Under the pieces are notes generated by a model. It saw nothing but the letters and a program-made list of their open reading frames with translations. It had not been told where the DNA came from and ran no database searches. From Saposhnikovia divaricata (lineage: Eukaryota; Streptophyta; Magnoliopsida; Apiales; Apiaceae): DNA of 64,000 nucleotides. Shown piece after piece: positions 53,939-64,000 of the stretch. The first letter of the stretch is position 1. Every line of letters starts with the position of its first letter. A program made the position numbers and the translations under genes. The stretch lies in the NCBI GenBank assembly GCA_036435485.1, contig CM071598.1, positions 180,058,148 to 180,122,147 of the forward strand. Reading direction: 5' to 3'.

Positions 53939-55425
53939 TGATAAGTGGATTTTATATCCACTTGGATCGCTTAATTTCGGCTTAAATTGATTGTCTTGGG
54001 CTCAAGTTGTTGTAGATTTGATGTGTTTTGCTTAGTTGTGCAGGATTACGAGAATGTTGACTAAGGTGGATGCTTTTATAATTTTTTGGGAATTAATTGA
54101 TTAAAATTCGGATTTTCGAGAAGGGTTGCACAGTTTACACTGTTTTGGCCATATCTTGAGTTCTAGAAGTCCGTTTTAGGCCCGTAAGCAGTCCACGCGA
54201 AGATAACGAGATTTCCTATCATTCTAAGATAGTCCAGAGGTCCAATTACGTGGGGAACGTTCCAGTAAATCTGAAGAAAAGTCAGCCACGAATTTTCCTT
54301 ACAAAACATAATCAAATTAGGAAACGTATCTTGCAGAAATTCTATTATAATTCTGTTTTGTATTTTCTTGCTGGGCAAGACTTGTAGTGCCTATTTAAGC
54401 ACATCATACCATTGTAACAGAGATAGACATATTATTAGTTATTATTTTTGTAACATAGCTTAGATCTGCAAGGGAGAAAAGGAGAGAAGGATTCAACGCT
54501 AGTGACAAGCAACGGATCTAGATCTACTTCAGCCTTTGTGTTATTCTGGATTATAGATTTGTTTTCTTAACTCTTTGTTTATTAATATAATTACTTCTTT
54601 TATTCATATCTTGTTTTATATCATGTTTTCATCAAATCCCATGACGATGAACGGTTCAATTATGAGCTAATCGTTGTCATGGGATTCTAACGGAGTTATC
54701 TATGTAGCTTAGTAGTTTATATGCTTTAAAGATTTATGTGTGGTGAATTCTTGATATCCTTGTATGGTTGTGTTTCATGTATTTAGATGCGTCGCGAACA
54801 TCTAATTTGTTAATCTCTTGCTAAACGAGAGTGGATCTTGAGATTTAGAACTTGCCATGCTAGCATAGGATAGGTTGATGTTTTAACATCATGATTTGTG
54901 GCGTAAATAGAGATATTATGCTGCCCTATGTGATCTAAGTGGATAACTTGTGCTTAAACCTTTATGTTTTCAAATTCTATAGAGATATAGGGTCTAAACA
55001 TAATTGGTGTCTACCCATCTTCTATCTCTTTTGTGGATGCATGCGTAGTTTGGTATTAGTAAACCGAGAGGTAGCTTTTACTTATTTCGTGTTGTCCGAT
55101 CAGATATCAAAACCATCACATGTATTGATTAAAGGCTGCGACTCTAAGTGAAGTAGATAATGAAGTTAGAATTCCATGTTATTCTCATATAAGTAATTTG
55201 ATTTTAGATCTCATTAGCTAGTTAATTCTAAAATTGCATATTAGTTAAATTTAGTTAATTAAAATCTCAGTTAATTACTTGTCTTAGCAGTGAATTAAGA
55301 TCATACATTGTTGAATAGGTGCATTTACTGAAAAGAACCATAACCTGATCCCTGTGGGAACGAATTTGGACTTAACCTTATATATTACTTGTGACCACGT
55401 ACGCTTGCGTGATTTTGTGCTAACA
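53939..55425 (+). repeat. 3' LTR of element F
   Basis: 1487 bp, TGATAAGTGG...GTGCTAACA, followed by the target duplication AGAGA (55426-55430). One difference from the 5' LTR was seen. Confidence 0.97.
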
Positions 55426-57035
55426 AGAGACAACTATGATCTTGCTGAAACAGAGATTGATGAAATCTATGGGCTACTCAAAACTCATGAATTGGAAATG
55501 GAGCAGAAATACAGGAGATCAAGCAGGAAGGCAAAGTCCGTTGCTCTTAAGGTTGAAGAGAAACCTCAGAAGAAAGACGCATCAAGAAGGAAAATGAAAG
55601 GAAAAGCTTTGGTCATACACTCAGAAAGTGAATCATCAAACTCTGATTGTGATTCAAACTCTTCTGAATCATCTGACTCTGAGGATGATGAAGAAGAAAT
55701 GAGGAAAATGGCTGTGTTGATGGTGAGACCTTCAAGAAAATGGGCTTCAAGAATTTCAAGAAAGGGAAAAGGTTTTCTAGAGATTCAAATGAAGACAGGA
55801 AAAGCTTCAGGAAGTTTGATAAGAGAGATTCTATGGGGAAGAAGAATAAGTCTGAAATTCAATGCAACAAGTGTAAGGAGATGGGTCACTATGCTCCTGA
55901 GTGCAAGAAGGGTAAAACTGGAAAGGTACTCTACACTAAAGGCAGAGATTGGGCAGACACTTCAGATTCTGATGAAGAAGTGAACTATGCTCTCAAGGCT
56001 ACTACTGAATCAGAAACTTCTGAAAATCAGGTACCTCTAACTACCTATGCTTATAATATTGATGACATTGCTCAATTAAGAATTTATCTTAAGTCATTGC
56101 ATATAAGTTATAGGGATCAGACTTTAGAGAATGAGAGGATAAAATCTGAAAATTCTGAACTTAAGGTTAGAAATAAACTTGTTGAAGAAAAACTTGAAAA
56201 CATGCAACAAGTTCATAAAGAGAGAGATGATGTTGTTTCTATAGAACCGGATTTGCTTAAGAAATATAAACAACTAGAATCTGAGTAGGAGGAAGCAAAT
56301 AAGAAAATTAGGACTTGGACTAATTCTGGAAAGGACACTCAACAGATTTTTCAAACAGACGCTGTTGGTCTAGGTTATAATGAGGAAGATGAACTTAGAT
56401 TTCAAAATCAAGTTAAAATCAGACCTCATTTTGTACATGGAACCAGTAAATTTTTGTCTGAAAATGAAAAAGAAGCTGTTAAAAGTAAACCAGTAAAAAC
56501 TAGTGTTAAACATGTTAATATTGGTTCAATGACAGATAAACAACTCAAACATAAACTGAAGGAGTTAAAATCTGTTAAGAAACAGAGAGTGTCAAATAAG
56601 AACAGAAATGGAAAAGTAGGCATAACTTCAGGAAATAAACCAATGCTTGCTAGTTATGCTCCAAGAAAGACATGTCATAACTGTGGTAGTACTAAGCATC
56701 TTGCAAATTTCTACAAGAAAAACAAAAATATAAATTCTTTACCTTCCAAGTCTGAGGTAAAGAAGGATTTTGCTAGAACTAAGACACAGACTTTATGCAC
56801 ACACTGTGGAAGCACTTGGAATTCCATTTATACTTGCAGAGAATATAATGCTATCTATCATAATTACTATGAACTGAAACCCAATCTGAAATGGGTTAAA
56901 GTTGATACTGCAAGTGTAAACACTGATAATGTTAGCTCAAACTCTGATAATGTTAATTCCGCTGCAAAAGCTAACAAAGTTAAGAATGTCAAAGGATCCA
57001 AGCAAGTCTGGATCCTTAAATCTAATTCTCAATAA
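55426..57035 (+). pseudogene. gag: Sirevirus B gag, 3' part
   Basis: This continues gag after element F with DNYDLAETEIDEIYGLLKTH. A Lys-rich and Ser/Asp/Glu-rich stretch follows, then a zinc knuckle CNKCKEMGHYAPEC (about 55865), a coiled-coil region (about 56100-56290) and a second knuckle-like motif CHNCGSTKHLANF (about 56677) whose last Cys is Phe. Another CTHCGSTWNSIYTC lies at about 56797. Breaks: a frameshift near 55720 and TAG at 56286-56288. The long C-terminal extension with coiled coil is characteristic of Sirevirus gag. Confidence 0.9.
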
Positions 57036-57045
57036 TTGCTTATGA

Positions 57046-60000
57046 TTGCAGGGCAACAAGGAGGCAACCCTAGTCATGGACAGTGGATGTTCAGGACACA
57101 TGACTAGAAATAAAGCCCTGCTATCAGACTATGAGGAGAAGGCTGGCCCAAAATTTTCCTATGGTGATGGCAATGTAGGAAGAACATTGGGATATGGCAA
57201 TATTAATCTTGGAAATGTCATCATCAACAATGTAGCTCATGTCCCAGGACTCAAGCATGATTTGTTATCTGTGAGTCAAATCTGTGACAAGGGATACCAT
57301 GTAGATTTTCAACCTGAATATTGTGAAGTTATCAGCAAATCTACAGGAAAGGTTGTTCTAGTTGGTCATAGGCAAAACAACATTTATGAAATCAAGCTCC
57401 TAATAGACTCTGTTGGAAAAGCTGTTTGCCTGTCTACAAGAATGTCTAGTGAAGAGAGTTGGAAGTGGCACAAGAAACTCACACATTTGAACTTGAACAA
57501 CATCAATGAATTGATCAGAAAGGATCTTGTAAGAGGACTCCCAAAGGCTCTGTTAAATGTTGATGGCCTATGTGATTCATGTCAAAAGGCCAAAAAAAGG
57601 AAGTCATCTTTCAAGAGCAAGACAGAATTTTCAATCACTGATTCTTTATCATCTTCTACATGTTGATCTCTTTGGTCCAGTAAATGTTATGTCTATAGCA
57701 AGGAAGAAATAAGCTTTAGTCATTGTTGATGAATACACTAGATTCACTTGGGTGTATTTTCTAGCAAAGAAGGATGAAACTACATTAACTCTGATGGAGC
57801 ATGTGAAGCTTCTGGACAAAGGATCAAGTAACAAAGTCAGAATCATCAAAAGTGATAATGGAACTGAGTTCAGAAATGCAACAATGGAAGAATTCTGCAA
57901 GGAAAATGGAGTGAAGCAAGAATTTTCAGCACCTGGCACACCACAACAAAATGGTGTAGTTGAATGGAAAAATAGAACCTTGATTGAAGCTGCCAGAACT
58001 ATGCTTGATGAAGCAAAATTGCCAACTTATTTCTGGGAAGAAGCTGTTCAAACTGCTTGTTTTACTCAAAATGCTACACTGATCAATAAGCTTGGAAAGA
58101 CACCATATGAGATGGTGAAGAAAAAGAAGCCTAACCTGAAATACTTTCATATTTTTTGGGTGCAAATGCTTTGTTTTGAAGACTCATCTTGAACAGTTGA
58201 CCAAATTTGAGCTAAAGGCAGATGAAGAAATTTTTGTTGGCTATCCACTGTCAACAAAGGCATTCAGAGTTTACAATCTGAGAACTAAAGTGATCATGGA
58301 ATCTATACATGTGTCTTTTGATGACAATAAGATAACTGGACTAGAAGACAAAGATGAATATGATCAACTGAACTTTGAAAATGAAGATTTAAACTCTGTT
58401 GAAGTAAACTCTGATCAAACAATTCTGACAGACTCTGTTGAAACAAACTCTGAACCTCTACTGGTAAACACTGGAGAAACTTCTCAGCCACAACAAAGGG
58501 AAGAACCAGTTGAGGGGGAGCATGATCAAGATGAAGACTCAAACACTGATACTGAGTCAACTGAAAAATCTGGATCAAACTCTGATGATTCAAACTCTGA
58601 AAATTCAAATTCTGACTCTGGGCAGTCAAGTTCAGGGGGAGTCTCAGAAAATGAAGAAAGATCACAACAAAATCAGGAGAGCATGGATCAAGGGAGAGGA
58701 TCACATGCTGATAGAAGTCATTTGCCTTCTGCTAGGAAATGGACTAAATCACATACACCTGATTTGATAATTGGTGATCCAGATGCAAAAGTGAAAACAA
58801 GAAGTGCTACTGCAAGTGAATGTCTGTTTCATGCATTCTTATCTAAAAATGAACCAAAGAAAGTGGAAGAAGCTCTTCAAGATGCTGACTGGATAACAGC
58901 AATGCAGGAAGAGTTGAATGAATTTGAAAGGAATGAAGTTTGGACCCTTGTACCAAGGCCAAAGAACAGATCTATTGTTGGTACTAAATGGGTTTTCAGA
59001 AACAAGACTGACAGTGAAGGTGTTATCACAAGGAACAAGGGTAGACTGGTAGCAAAAGGCTATTCACAGCAGGAAGGAATAGACTATGATGAAACATTTG
59101 CTCCAGTTGCAAGATTGGAGGCAATCAGAATTTTTCTAGCATATGCGTCGCACAAGAAATTCAAAGTGTTCCAGATGGATGTGAAAAGTGCTTTTCTGAA
59201 TGGAAAGATTGAAGAGGAAGTGTTTGTTGAACAACCACCAGGATTTGTGGACCCCAAATATCCAGATTATGTCTACAGGCTAAATAAGGCACTATATGGA
59301 CATAAGCAGACACCAAGAGCATGGTATGAGACACTTGCTCAATTTCTTCTAGAAAGTGGATTCAACAGAGGTACAATTGACAAAACTCTGTTTTATTTCA
59401 ATCAAGGAAGTGACCTCCTTTTAGTTCAGATATATGTTGATGACATTATCTTTGGGTCAACTAATGATAAACTCTATAAGAAATTTGCCAAGCTCATGCA
59501 GTCCAGTTATGAAATGAGCATGATGGGAGAGCTTGGTTATTTTCTAGGCCTACAGGTGAAACAAACAGATGATGGTATATTCATTAATCAAGCAAAATAT
59601 ACCAGAAATCTTCTCAAGAAATTTCGTATGCTTGACTGTTCATCTGCATCAACTCCCATGGCAACAGCAACAAAATTGGACAAAGACACAGGAGTTTCAG
59701 TGGATATGACAAACTACAGGGGCATGATAGGATCTCTTCTTTACTTGACAGCTAGTAGGCCTGACATCATGTATGCAACCTGTCTTTGTGCAAGGTTTCA
59801 GGCAGATCCTAGAGAGCCACATCTGACAGCTGTGAAAAGAATCTTCAAGTATCTCAAGGGCACCATATCATTAGGTCTGTGGTACCCCAGAGAATCACAT
59901 TTCAAGCTACTTGGGTATTCTGATGCAGACTTTGCAGGCTGCAAGATAGACAGAAAAAGCACTAGTGGAAGTTGTCAATTTCTTGGTGACAGACTTGTCT

Positions 60001-60377
60001 CTTGGTACAGCAAGAAACAGAAATCAATTTCCACATCTACAACTGAAGCAGAGTATATTGCAGCTGGTAGCTGTTGTGCACAGATCTTGTGGATGAAGAA
60101 TCAACTGCTGGATTATGGATTGAGGTACAGTAAAATTCCTATTTACTGTGATAATCAAAGTGCTATTGCTATGACAGGTAATCCAGTACAGCATTCAATG
60201 ACCAAGCACATCAGCATAAGGTACCACTTCATCAGAGAACATGTGGAAGAAGGGAATATTGAACTACATTTTGTGTCTACAGAACAACAGCTTGCAGATA
60301 TCTTCACTAAACCATTGAGTGAAGCTACATTTACAAGACTGGTCAATGAACTAGGAATGGTCTCTGGTTCTGACTAG
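57046..60377 (+). pseudogene. pol: Sirevirus B pol (PR-IN-RT-RH), disrupted
   Basis: Domain order is copia-type. Protease carries DSGCSGHMT (about 57079). The pre-integrase zinc domain follows (WHKKLTHLN...CDSCQKAK). Integrase has VDEYTRF, SDNGTEF and NGVVEWKNR; the catalytic Glu is kept, but the usual Arg after it is Trp. An acidic Ser/Asn/Asp-rich linker precedes reverse transcriptase (FQMDVKSAFLNG, YVDDIIFGS at about 59434). RNase H carries YSDADFAG, STTEAEYIA and CDNQSAI and ends ADIFTKPL...MVSGSD. Breaks: frameshift near 57645, TAA 57710-57712 (Tyr expected) and a frameshift near 58157 in a T run. From 58176 to 60377 RT and RNase H form one intact 733-codon frame. Pol is in a different frame from gag. 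Confidence 0.95.
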
Positions 60378-61463
60378 GAATGTTGGTTAGATTCAAATTT
60401 TACTTATGTAATGTATTACTCATATTTCCTGATTTGTTAAGTGCTAAGTGAACTCTGTTGATTAAACTCTGTTATGCATACTCTGTTAACATGTTTTTCT
60501 GTCAATCTCTGTTAAACTCTGTCAGCATGCCTGTATTTCATACACTGGTAATAAGTTGATAAACTCTGTGAACTCTAAGTTGATTTTTGTCTGAATGAAA
60601 ACACCAATGAAGAAATATGTATGAAGCATGATTCTCAGCAATTAATCATGAATCTTTCTGAGTTATTGTGATCTAATCTTAGATTGTACAGAAAATTAAA
60701 ACAGCATGATACTGGTTCATATTTATAGCATCTCTTAGTTTATTTTGTCCTAAACTCTGAGTCTATAAATACTGTGTGCAATGCCTTTCATGAATAACTA
60801 CTGATGTTGATGAACTCTAAACTCTGTTAGTTATACTCTGGTAGATTAAAATGCTTACTGCAATACCCCAAAGAAAATGTATATAGGTTGTTATACTCCT
60901 TTGATATTATGTTGGATACTAGGATGACCCAGGAACTTATTGGTATATAATATGTGCTAAAATTCTCTGATTTTTGGTGACTAGTTAAATACTACGATGA
61001 CCTAGGAACTTATCAAAATGATAAGGGCTAAAATTTTTGAATTTTTGGTGACTAGTTTCAACCTCTAATTACTGGAATGAATAGAATTTAAAAAAATTAT
61101 ATATGTATATATAGAGGGGGTATAAAATAAATTAAATATTACTGTATATAGATTGATTACTACAGAGTTTAGCTTTCATCATACAGTCAGTGTTTACCTT
61201 GACAGTTTGTGCATCCAGTGTTTATTGATTTACTTTATGGATTTTATAAAAAATTAGATGCTCTAAAAATTGATTTAGTAAACTCTGCTTCACACACACA
61301 TATTTTCACAACTGTGCAATTTTTGAAAGGGTTTCGGTGATAAAGTTGGAGAATTGACAAACGCTGTTGATTTGTGGTTCGTACTCTAAGGTAAATTTTC
61401 ATTTGGATAATTTGAAAATTTTGGAGTAAATAGGGCTTTTGACAACTGTTAATAAGTGTATTG
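60378..61463 (+). other. Sirevirus B post-pol spacer, truncated
   Basis: Noncoding sequence homologous to 1-1020 of element A, again rich in AAACTCTG motifs. Similarity ends at about 61463. The 23-bp stretch starting TGTTGATTTGTGG at 61364 is repeated at 61462, right at the breakpoint. Confidence 0.85.
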
Positions 61464-61886
61464 TTGATTTGTGGTTCGTACTCTGAGTTCTTGACTTCTC
61501 GAATAGAACAAAACACTTCTCGAATTGGTACTTTGTTCTGTTCCTGATTTAATTGTGGTTATTGTTGATGAATTTGTTTCTTATATGATTACTTTAATTA
61601 GTTTTCATTTTCTCTGATTTAATTCTTTGAAGAACAATTCATAAACATAAAATTTGCAGAACACAATGAATAAGATTGGAGAAACAGGATTTTTCATTGA
61701 TAATAAGAAAGAGATTACAAGCAAGTATTACATCTGTTTGTTCTCTCTATGTGCTAATCTATTCAACAAGAAAATAAAAGGTCAAGTCCAAACCACTCCA
61801 TTGTTAGCAAACATCCCAGATCCCATCTTTGCCACTTTATTTGGGTGGAAGTTGAAGGGATAAGGTTATTTTTGCTGACATATTCA
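61464..61886. other. Unclassified DNA and probable 3' UTR of minus gene
   Basis: No similarity to the Sirevirus. The part from about 61690 to 61886, read on the minus strand, looks like a 3' UTR, with AAATAAA at about 61834-61840 and T-rich downstream sequence. An open frame on the plus strand here (61654-61863) has no recognisable content and is taken as antisense chance. Confidence 0.45.
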
Positions 61887-62144
61887 TTAACAATGGTTGG
61901 TGGTGTTGGATGAGGATGCCTTCGAGGAAAGCCATGCTAATGTTGCTTGGAGAGCAGCATCGATGTCAATCACTCTTGCAGGTTTTTCTCTCTCGATTTC
62001 TTCAAGACCGGCATCCATCTGCAGCCAAAGAGTTTCAAGCTGCCTTTCCCAGTCAAACGCATCAAACTCTTCACGAGTATAATTAAAGATATCTTTGTTC
62101 TCTACAAGATGGAGATTCTTTTCTTTGATGGTAAAGTTTGACAT
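61887..62144 (-). CDS. Small gene-like ORF, 85 residues, unknown function
   Basis: On the minus strand an ATG at 62144 opens an 85-codon frame ending TAA at 61887-61889. The protein is acidic and helical in appearance. It has a central ERQLETLWLQMDAGLEEIER segment and a Ser/Asn-rich C-terminus (ASSSNTTNHC). Codon use is balanced and unlike the AT-rich surroundings. The upstream 60 bases resemble a plant 5' UTR (CT- and A-rich, no upstream ATG), and the downstream region resembles a 3' UTR. No transposon domain or known family is recognised. It could be a host gene, a gene fragment or a retrocopy. The LTR starting at 62204 lies about 60 bp upstream of the ATG, replacing whatever promoter was there. 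Confidence 0.5.
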   Translation of the reverse strand: MSNFTIKEKNLHLVENKDIFNYTREEFDAFDWERQLETLWLQMDAGLEEIEREKPARVIDIDAALQATLAWLSSKASSSNTTNHC

Positions 62145-62203
62145 TGTTTAATGGTGTGTTGTTTGAAGGGTTTTTGATTTTTCAGGAGAGAATGAAAGGT
62201 TAA

Positions 62204-64000
62204 TGTATCACCCCCAGATCCGGGGTCCGGGATCCGGTGGTTACGGTTTCCAATTCTATCCACAACAATTGAACTTTCCATAAAATAAATTACGTCTCTA
62301 TGACCCAACACAACAATATAAAACACACCCGTTATAGTCCCAGAGATGAAATCAGAGTAACAATCAAATTTTTATTAATCACATTATGAGTTCTTACAAT
62401 CCAAAAGAATTTCAATATAAATACATACTCTTTGCCATCCATTTACATAAGTCATACTAGACCATATTCTTGGTACTGAAAGAATAAATGTATCCTACCA
62501 GTAGCTTCTTCTTCAGCTCTGGTAGTCTCATCGTCCTCGCCCGCGTCGAGTGCGCCTTGTGCGAGTCATCTGGTCTAGCTGTTGTTGTGATATAATAATA
62601 AAGCAAGGGTGAGCAATAGCCCACCAACAATAATATATAACTGAACGATAATATATAACAGTTCAAAAGTATCTTTCAAACCATATGCCATGCAGTTATG
62701 GGAATGATGTCAGTATAATATGAACGATGAAGTTACAAGGTAACTAAAAGTATTTGTTTGTAGAAATATCTGCTACATCAAAAGTAAGCGAGATATTCTC
62801 ATTGTTATTAAAAAGGAGGAACTTGCATGAAAAGATTGCAATTCCAGTTATGAACACTTTTCCAGCTCTGCCAACAGTAATCATGTTGCAGGAATTAAAT
62901 AAGTTTGGATGATGAACCAATGATGGAGTATTCACCGCGCCCGCTGTTCCGATCTTGATGATCAGTCGAGATCGTATAGCTCAATTTAGATTTACTACCG
63001 GTAGAAGGAAGAACTGACGGCTTTACTTGTCTACCGCCTTACTAGCTCTCCCCGGCCAACGGTTGGGCCAAAGGGGATGGACCCGCGCTACTCGGCCTCT
63101 TACACGACTCCTAGTTCAAATAGAATTCATGATTCTGAATGTAACGTTCGTCCCCCTTTCCCCAAGTATAATACTTGTTGATAAGACTCTACAAAGTAGT
63201 CGTATCTAGTTGGAAAGGAAAATTCACCAATCACTTCCAAGCTATTGCTTGGTAACGAATATCAACTTGTTCCAACAATCTTACCCCTCGAAAGATGAGA
63301 AGGTAAACAACGACTTAATAAGTCAATAGCACCCGAGTTACGAGTGAAGAGAATACTTTATGACCGGGAAGTCGACAAGATAATTAACATTTTCCAAGTA
63401 AGGTTCCCTTATTATTATGGAGATAGACTCAAAGAAGAATGATGTCTGAGAACCTTTCTTGATATATGATTAATAATAATATGACTCCAAAATATTTTCC
63501 GTAATAATCGAAGAAGATAAACCTTATCGAGGTTATTCTAAGTATTGAATAAATATTCAGAGAATATTTATTAAAATATTTTACAGAATATTTAGGAATA
63601 TGAAAGAATATCTTTAATCAGAGTATTTCTCAAATAATCCTTGAAGAAATATCGAAAGAATATTTATTGCATAATTAAATATTCAAATGAATATTCAAAA
63701 TAATATTCATTAATTAATAAGACCTGAAAGGAATATTTAAAATATTTAAAATAATATTCGATGATTAAATAGAACCCTGGATGAATATTCAAAATAATAT
63801 TCATAATTAATTAGGAATTTAAATGTTTATTGAAAAAGTAATATTCATTTAATGAATAATATTCTAAATGAATATCAAGTAATATTCATTTAGTAATTCA
63901 AGCTTTAAAGGAATATTCGAGATAAGACTCGATAAATAAATCAAGCTTCAGATGAACATTAAAATAATATTCATCAGGTAATTACTATCTTAAATGAATA
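62204..64000 (-). repeat. Tekay-like LTR, minus orientation, runs off the window
   Basis: Read on the minus strand, it ends GGATCTGGGGGTGATACA (62204), close to the end of LTR E (GGATCTGGGGGCGTCACA). It also carries GGGCTATTGCTCACCCTTGCTT (about 62610), resembling the motif near the 3' end of LTRs C and E. A short basic ORF (MTRTRRTRRGRGR) runs from 62569 to 62528. No primer-binding site follows the LTR end, so it is a 3' LTR or solo LTR. The far part (63400-64000) is AT-rich with repeated GAATATT motifs. Its left end is outside the window. Confidence 0.7.
63400..64000. repeat. GAATATTC-rich low-complexity part of LTR
   Basis: Many short repeats of ATATTCA / GAATATT spaced irregularly, probably degenerate tandem repeats inside the minus-oriented LTR. 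No gene. Confidence 0.5.

Larger units (their letters stand above)
47327..55425 (+). mobile_element. Athila-like GAG-PR retrotransposon F (non-autonomous)
   Basis: An 8099-bp element with two 1487-bp LTRs (47327-48813 and 53939-55425). The LTRs appear to differ by a single base (T/C at about 47612/54224). The 5-bp duplication AGAGA is at 47322-47326 and 55426-55430. The PBS (TGGCGCCGCTGCCGGGGA, 48820-48837) matches the Asp-tRNA type used by Athila/Tat elements. It encodes only gag plus protease (48952-51396); RT, RNase H and integrase are absent. About 2.3 kb of structured noncoding DNA follows, with a polypurine tract before the 3' LTR. This is a TR-GAG-like layout. It is the youngest insertion of the nest and needs enzymes in trans. 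Confidence 0.95.
46138..61463 (+). mobile_element. Sirevirus B (Ty1/copia), 3' truncated, split by F
   Basis: The element has a 5' LTR (46138-46639), a PBS for initiator Met-tRNA, gag (split by element F), pol and a post-pol spacer. It breaks off at about 61463, at the position equivalent to about 1020 in element A, so ORF3 and the 3' LTR are absent. It lies inside the 3' LTR of E, with ACATA as the expected left target duplication. Multiple frameshifts and stops make it inactive. The gag-pol order PR-IN-RT-RH and the gag with coiled coil and two knuckle-like motifs fit a Sirevirus. Confidence 0.93.

Noticed and set aside
61654..61863. 69-codon plus-strand open frame
   Set aside because: It is antisense to the probable 3' UTR of the minus-strand gene-like unit and shows no domain.
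62102..62326. 74-codon minus-strand open frame crossing the LTR start
   Set aside because: It spans the junction between the LTR and the 5' UTR-like region in a different frame from the 85-codon ORF, so it is likely chance.

Overview
The window is a stretch of repeat-rich plant nuclear DNA, most likely from a eudicot with a large genome. The evidence is the set of plant-specific elements: Sirevirus (Ty1/copia), Tekay-type chromoviruses (Ty3/gypsy with a chromodomain), an Athila-type gypsy derivative, a TRIM, a Helitron and hAT-like MITEs. The species cannot be named from this sequence. No conserved host gene, rRNA or tRNA gene was recognised. One small gene-like unit near the right end (61887-62144, minus) may be of host origin.

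Left part (1-15036). Positions 1-5670 are the 3' part of Sirevirus A: post-pol spacer, a broken env-like third ORF (1365-4995) and a 3' LTR (5153-5670). Next come a copia-like LTR remnant (5671-7078), AT-rich DNA with short tandem duplications, a foldback MITE (8544-8884) and a GC-rich hAT-like remnant. A minus-strand TRIM (10784-11355, TSD GTGTG) follows, then a hAT MITE (12417-12924, TSD GGTATAAC) sitting in 40-bp tandem repeats, a non-autonomous Helitron (12988-14243) and a further MITE candidate.

Central nest (15037-61463). This is a four-level nest of LTR retrotransposons, all on the plus strand. D is a 5'-truncated, heavily mutated Tekay element and the oldest layer. C (15693-29443) is a complete Tekay element with 3.67-kb LTRs and an intact 1542-codon gag-pol; it split D with TSD GAAAT. 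E (33320-46137 in this window) is a second element of D's own family that landed in D's integrase gene. B (46138-61463), a Sirevirus, landed in E's 3' LTR. F (47327-55425) is a very young Athila-like element encoding only gag and protease; it landed in B's gag gene with TSD AGAGA. The right-hand remainders of B, E and D are absent from the window.

Right end (61464-64000). A small gene-like unit on the minus strand abuts, at its 5' side, a minus-oriented Tekay-like LTR (62204 to the window edge), which could supply its promoter.

Coding capacity. C could be autonomous. F has an intact gag-protease but would need RT, RNase H and integrase from a relative. B, D, E and A are disrupted. C and E both carry an extra acidic/proline-rich ORF between the PBS and gag. 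E's LTR also carries a short basic ORF whose first residues resemble the histone H3 tail. These two, together with the structured noncoding region of F, are the most novel-looking elements here.
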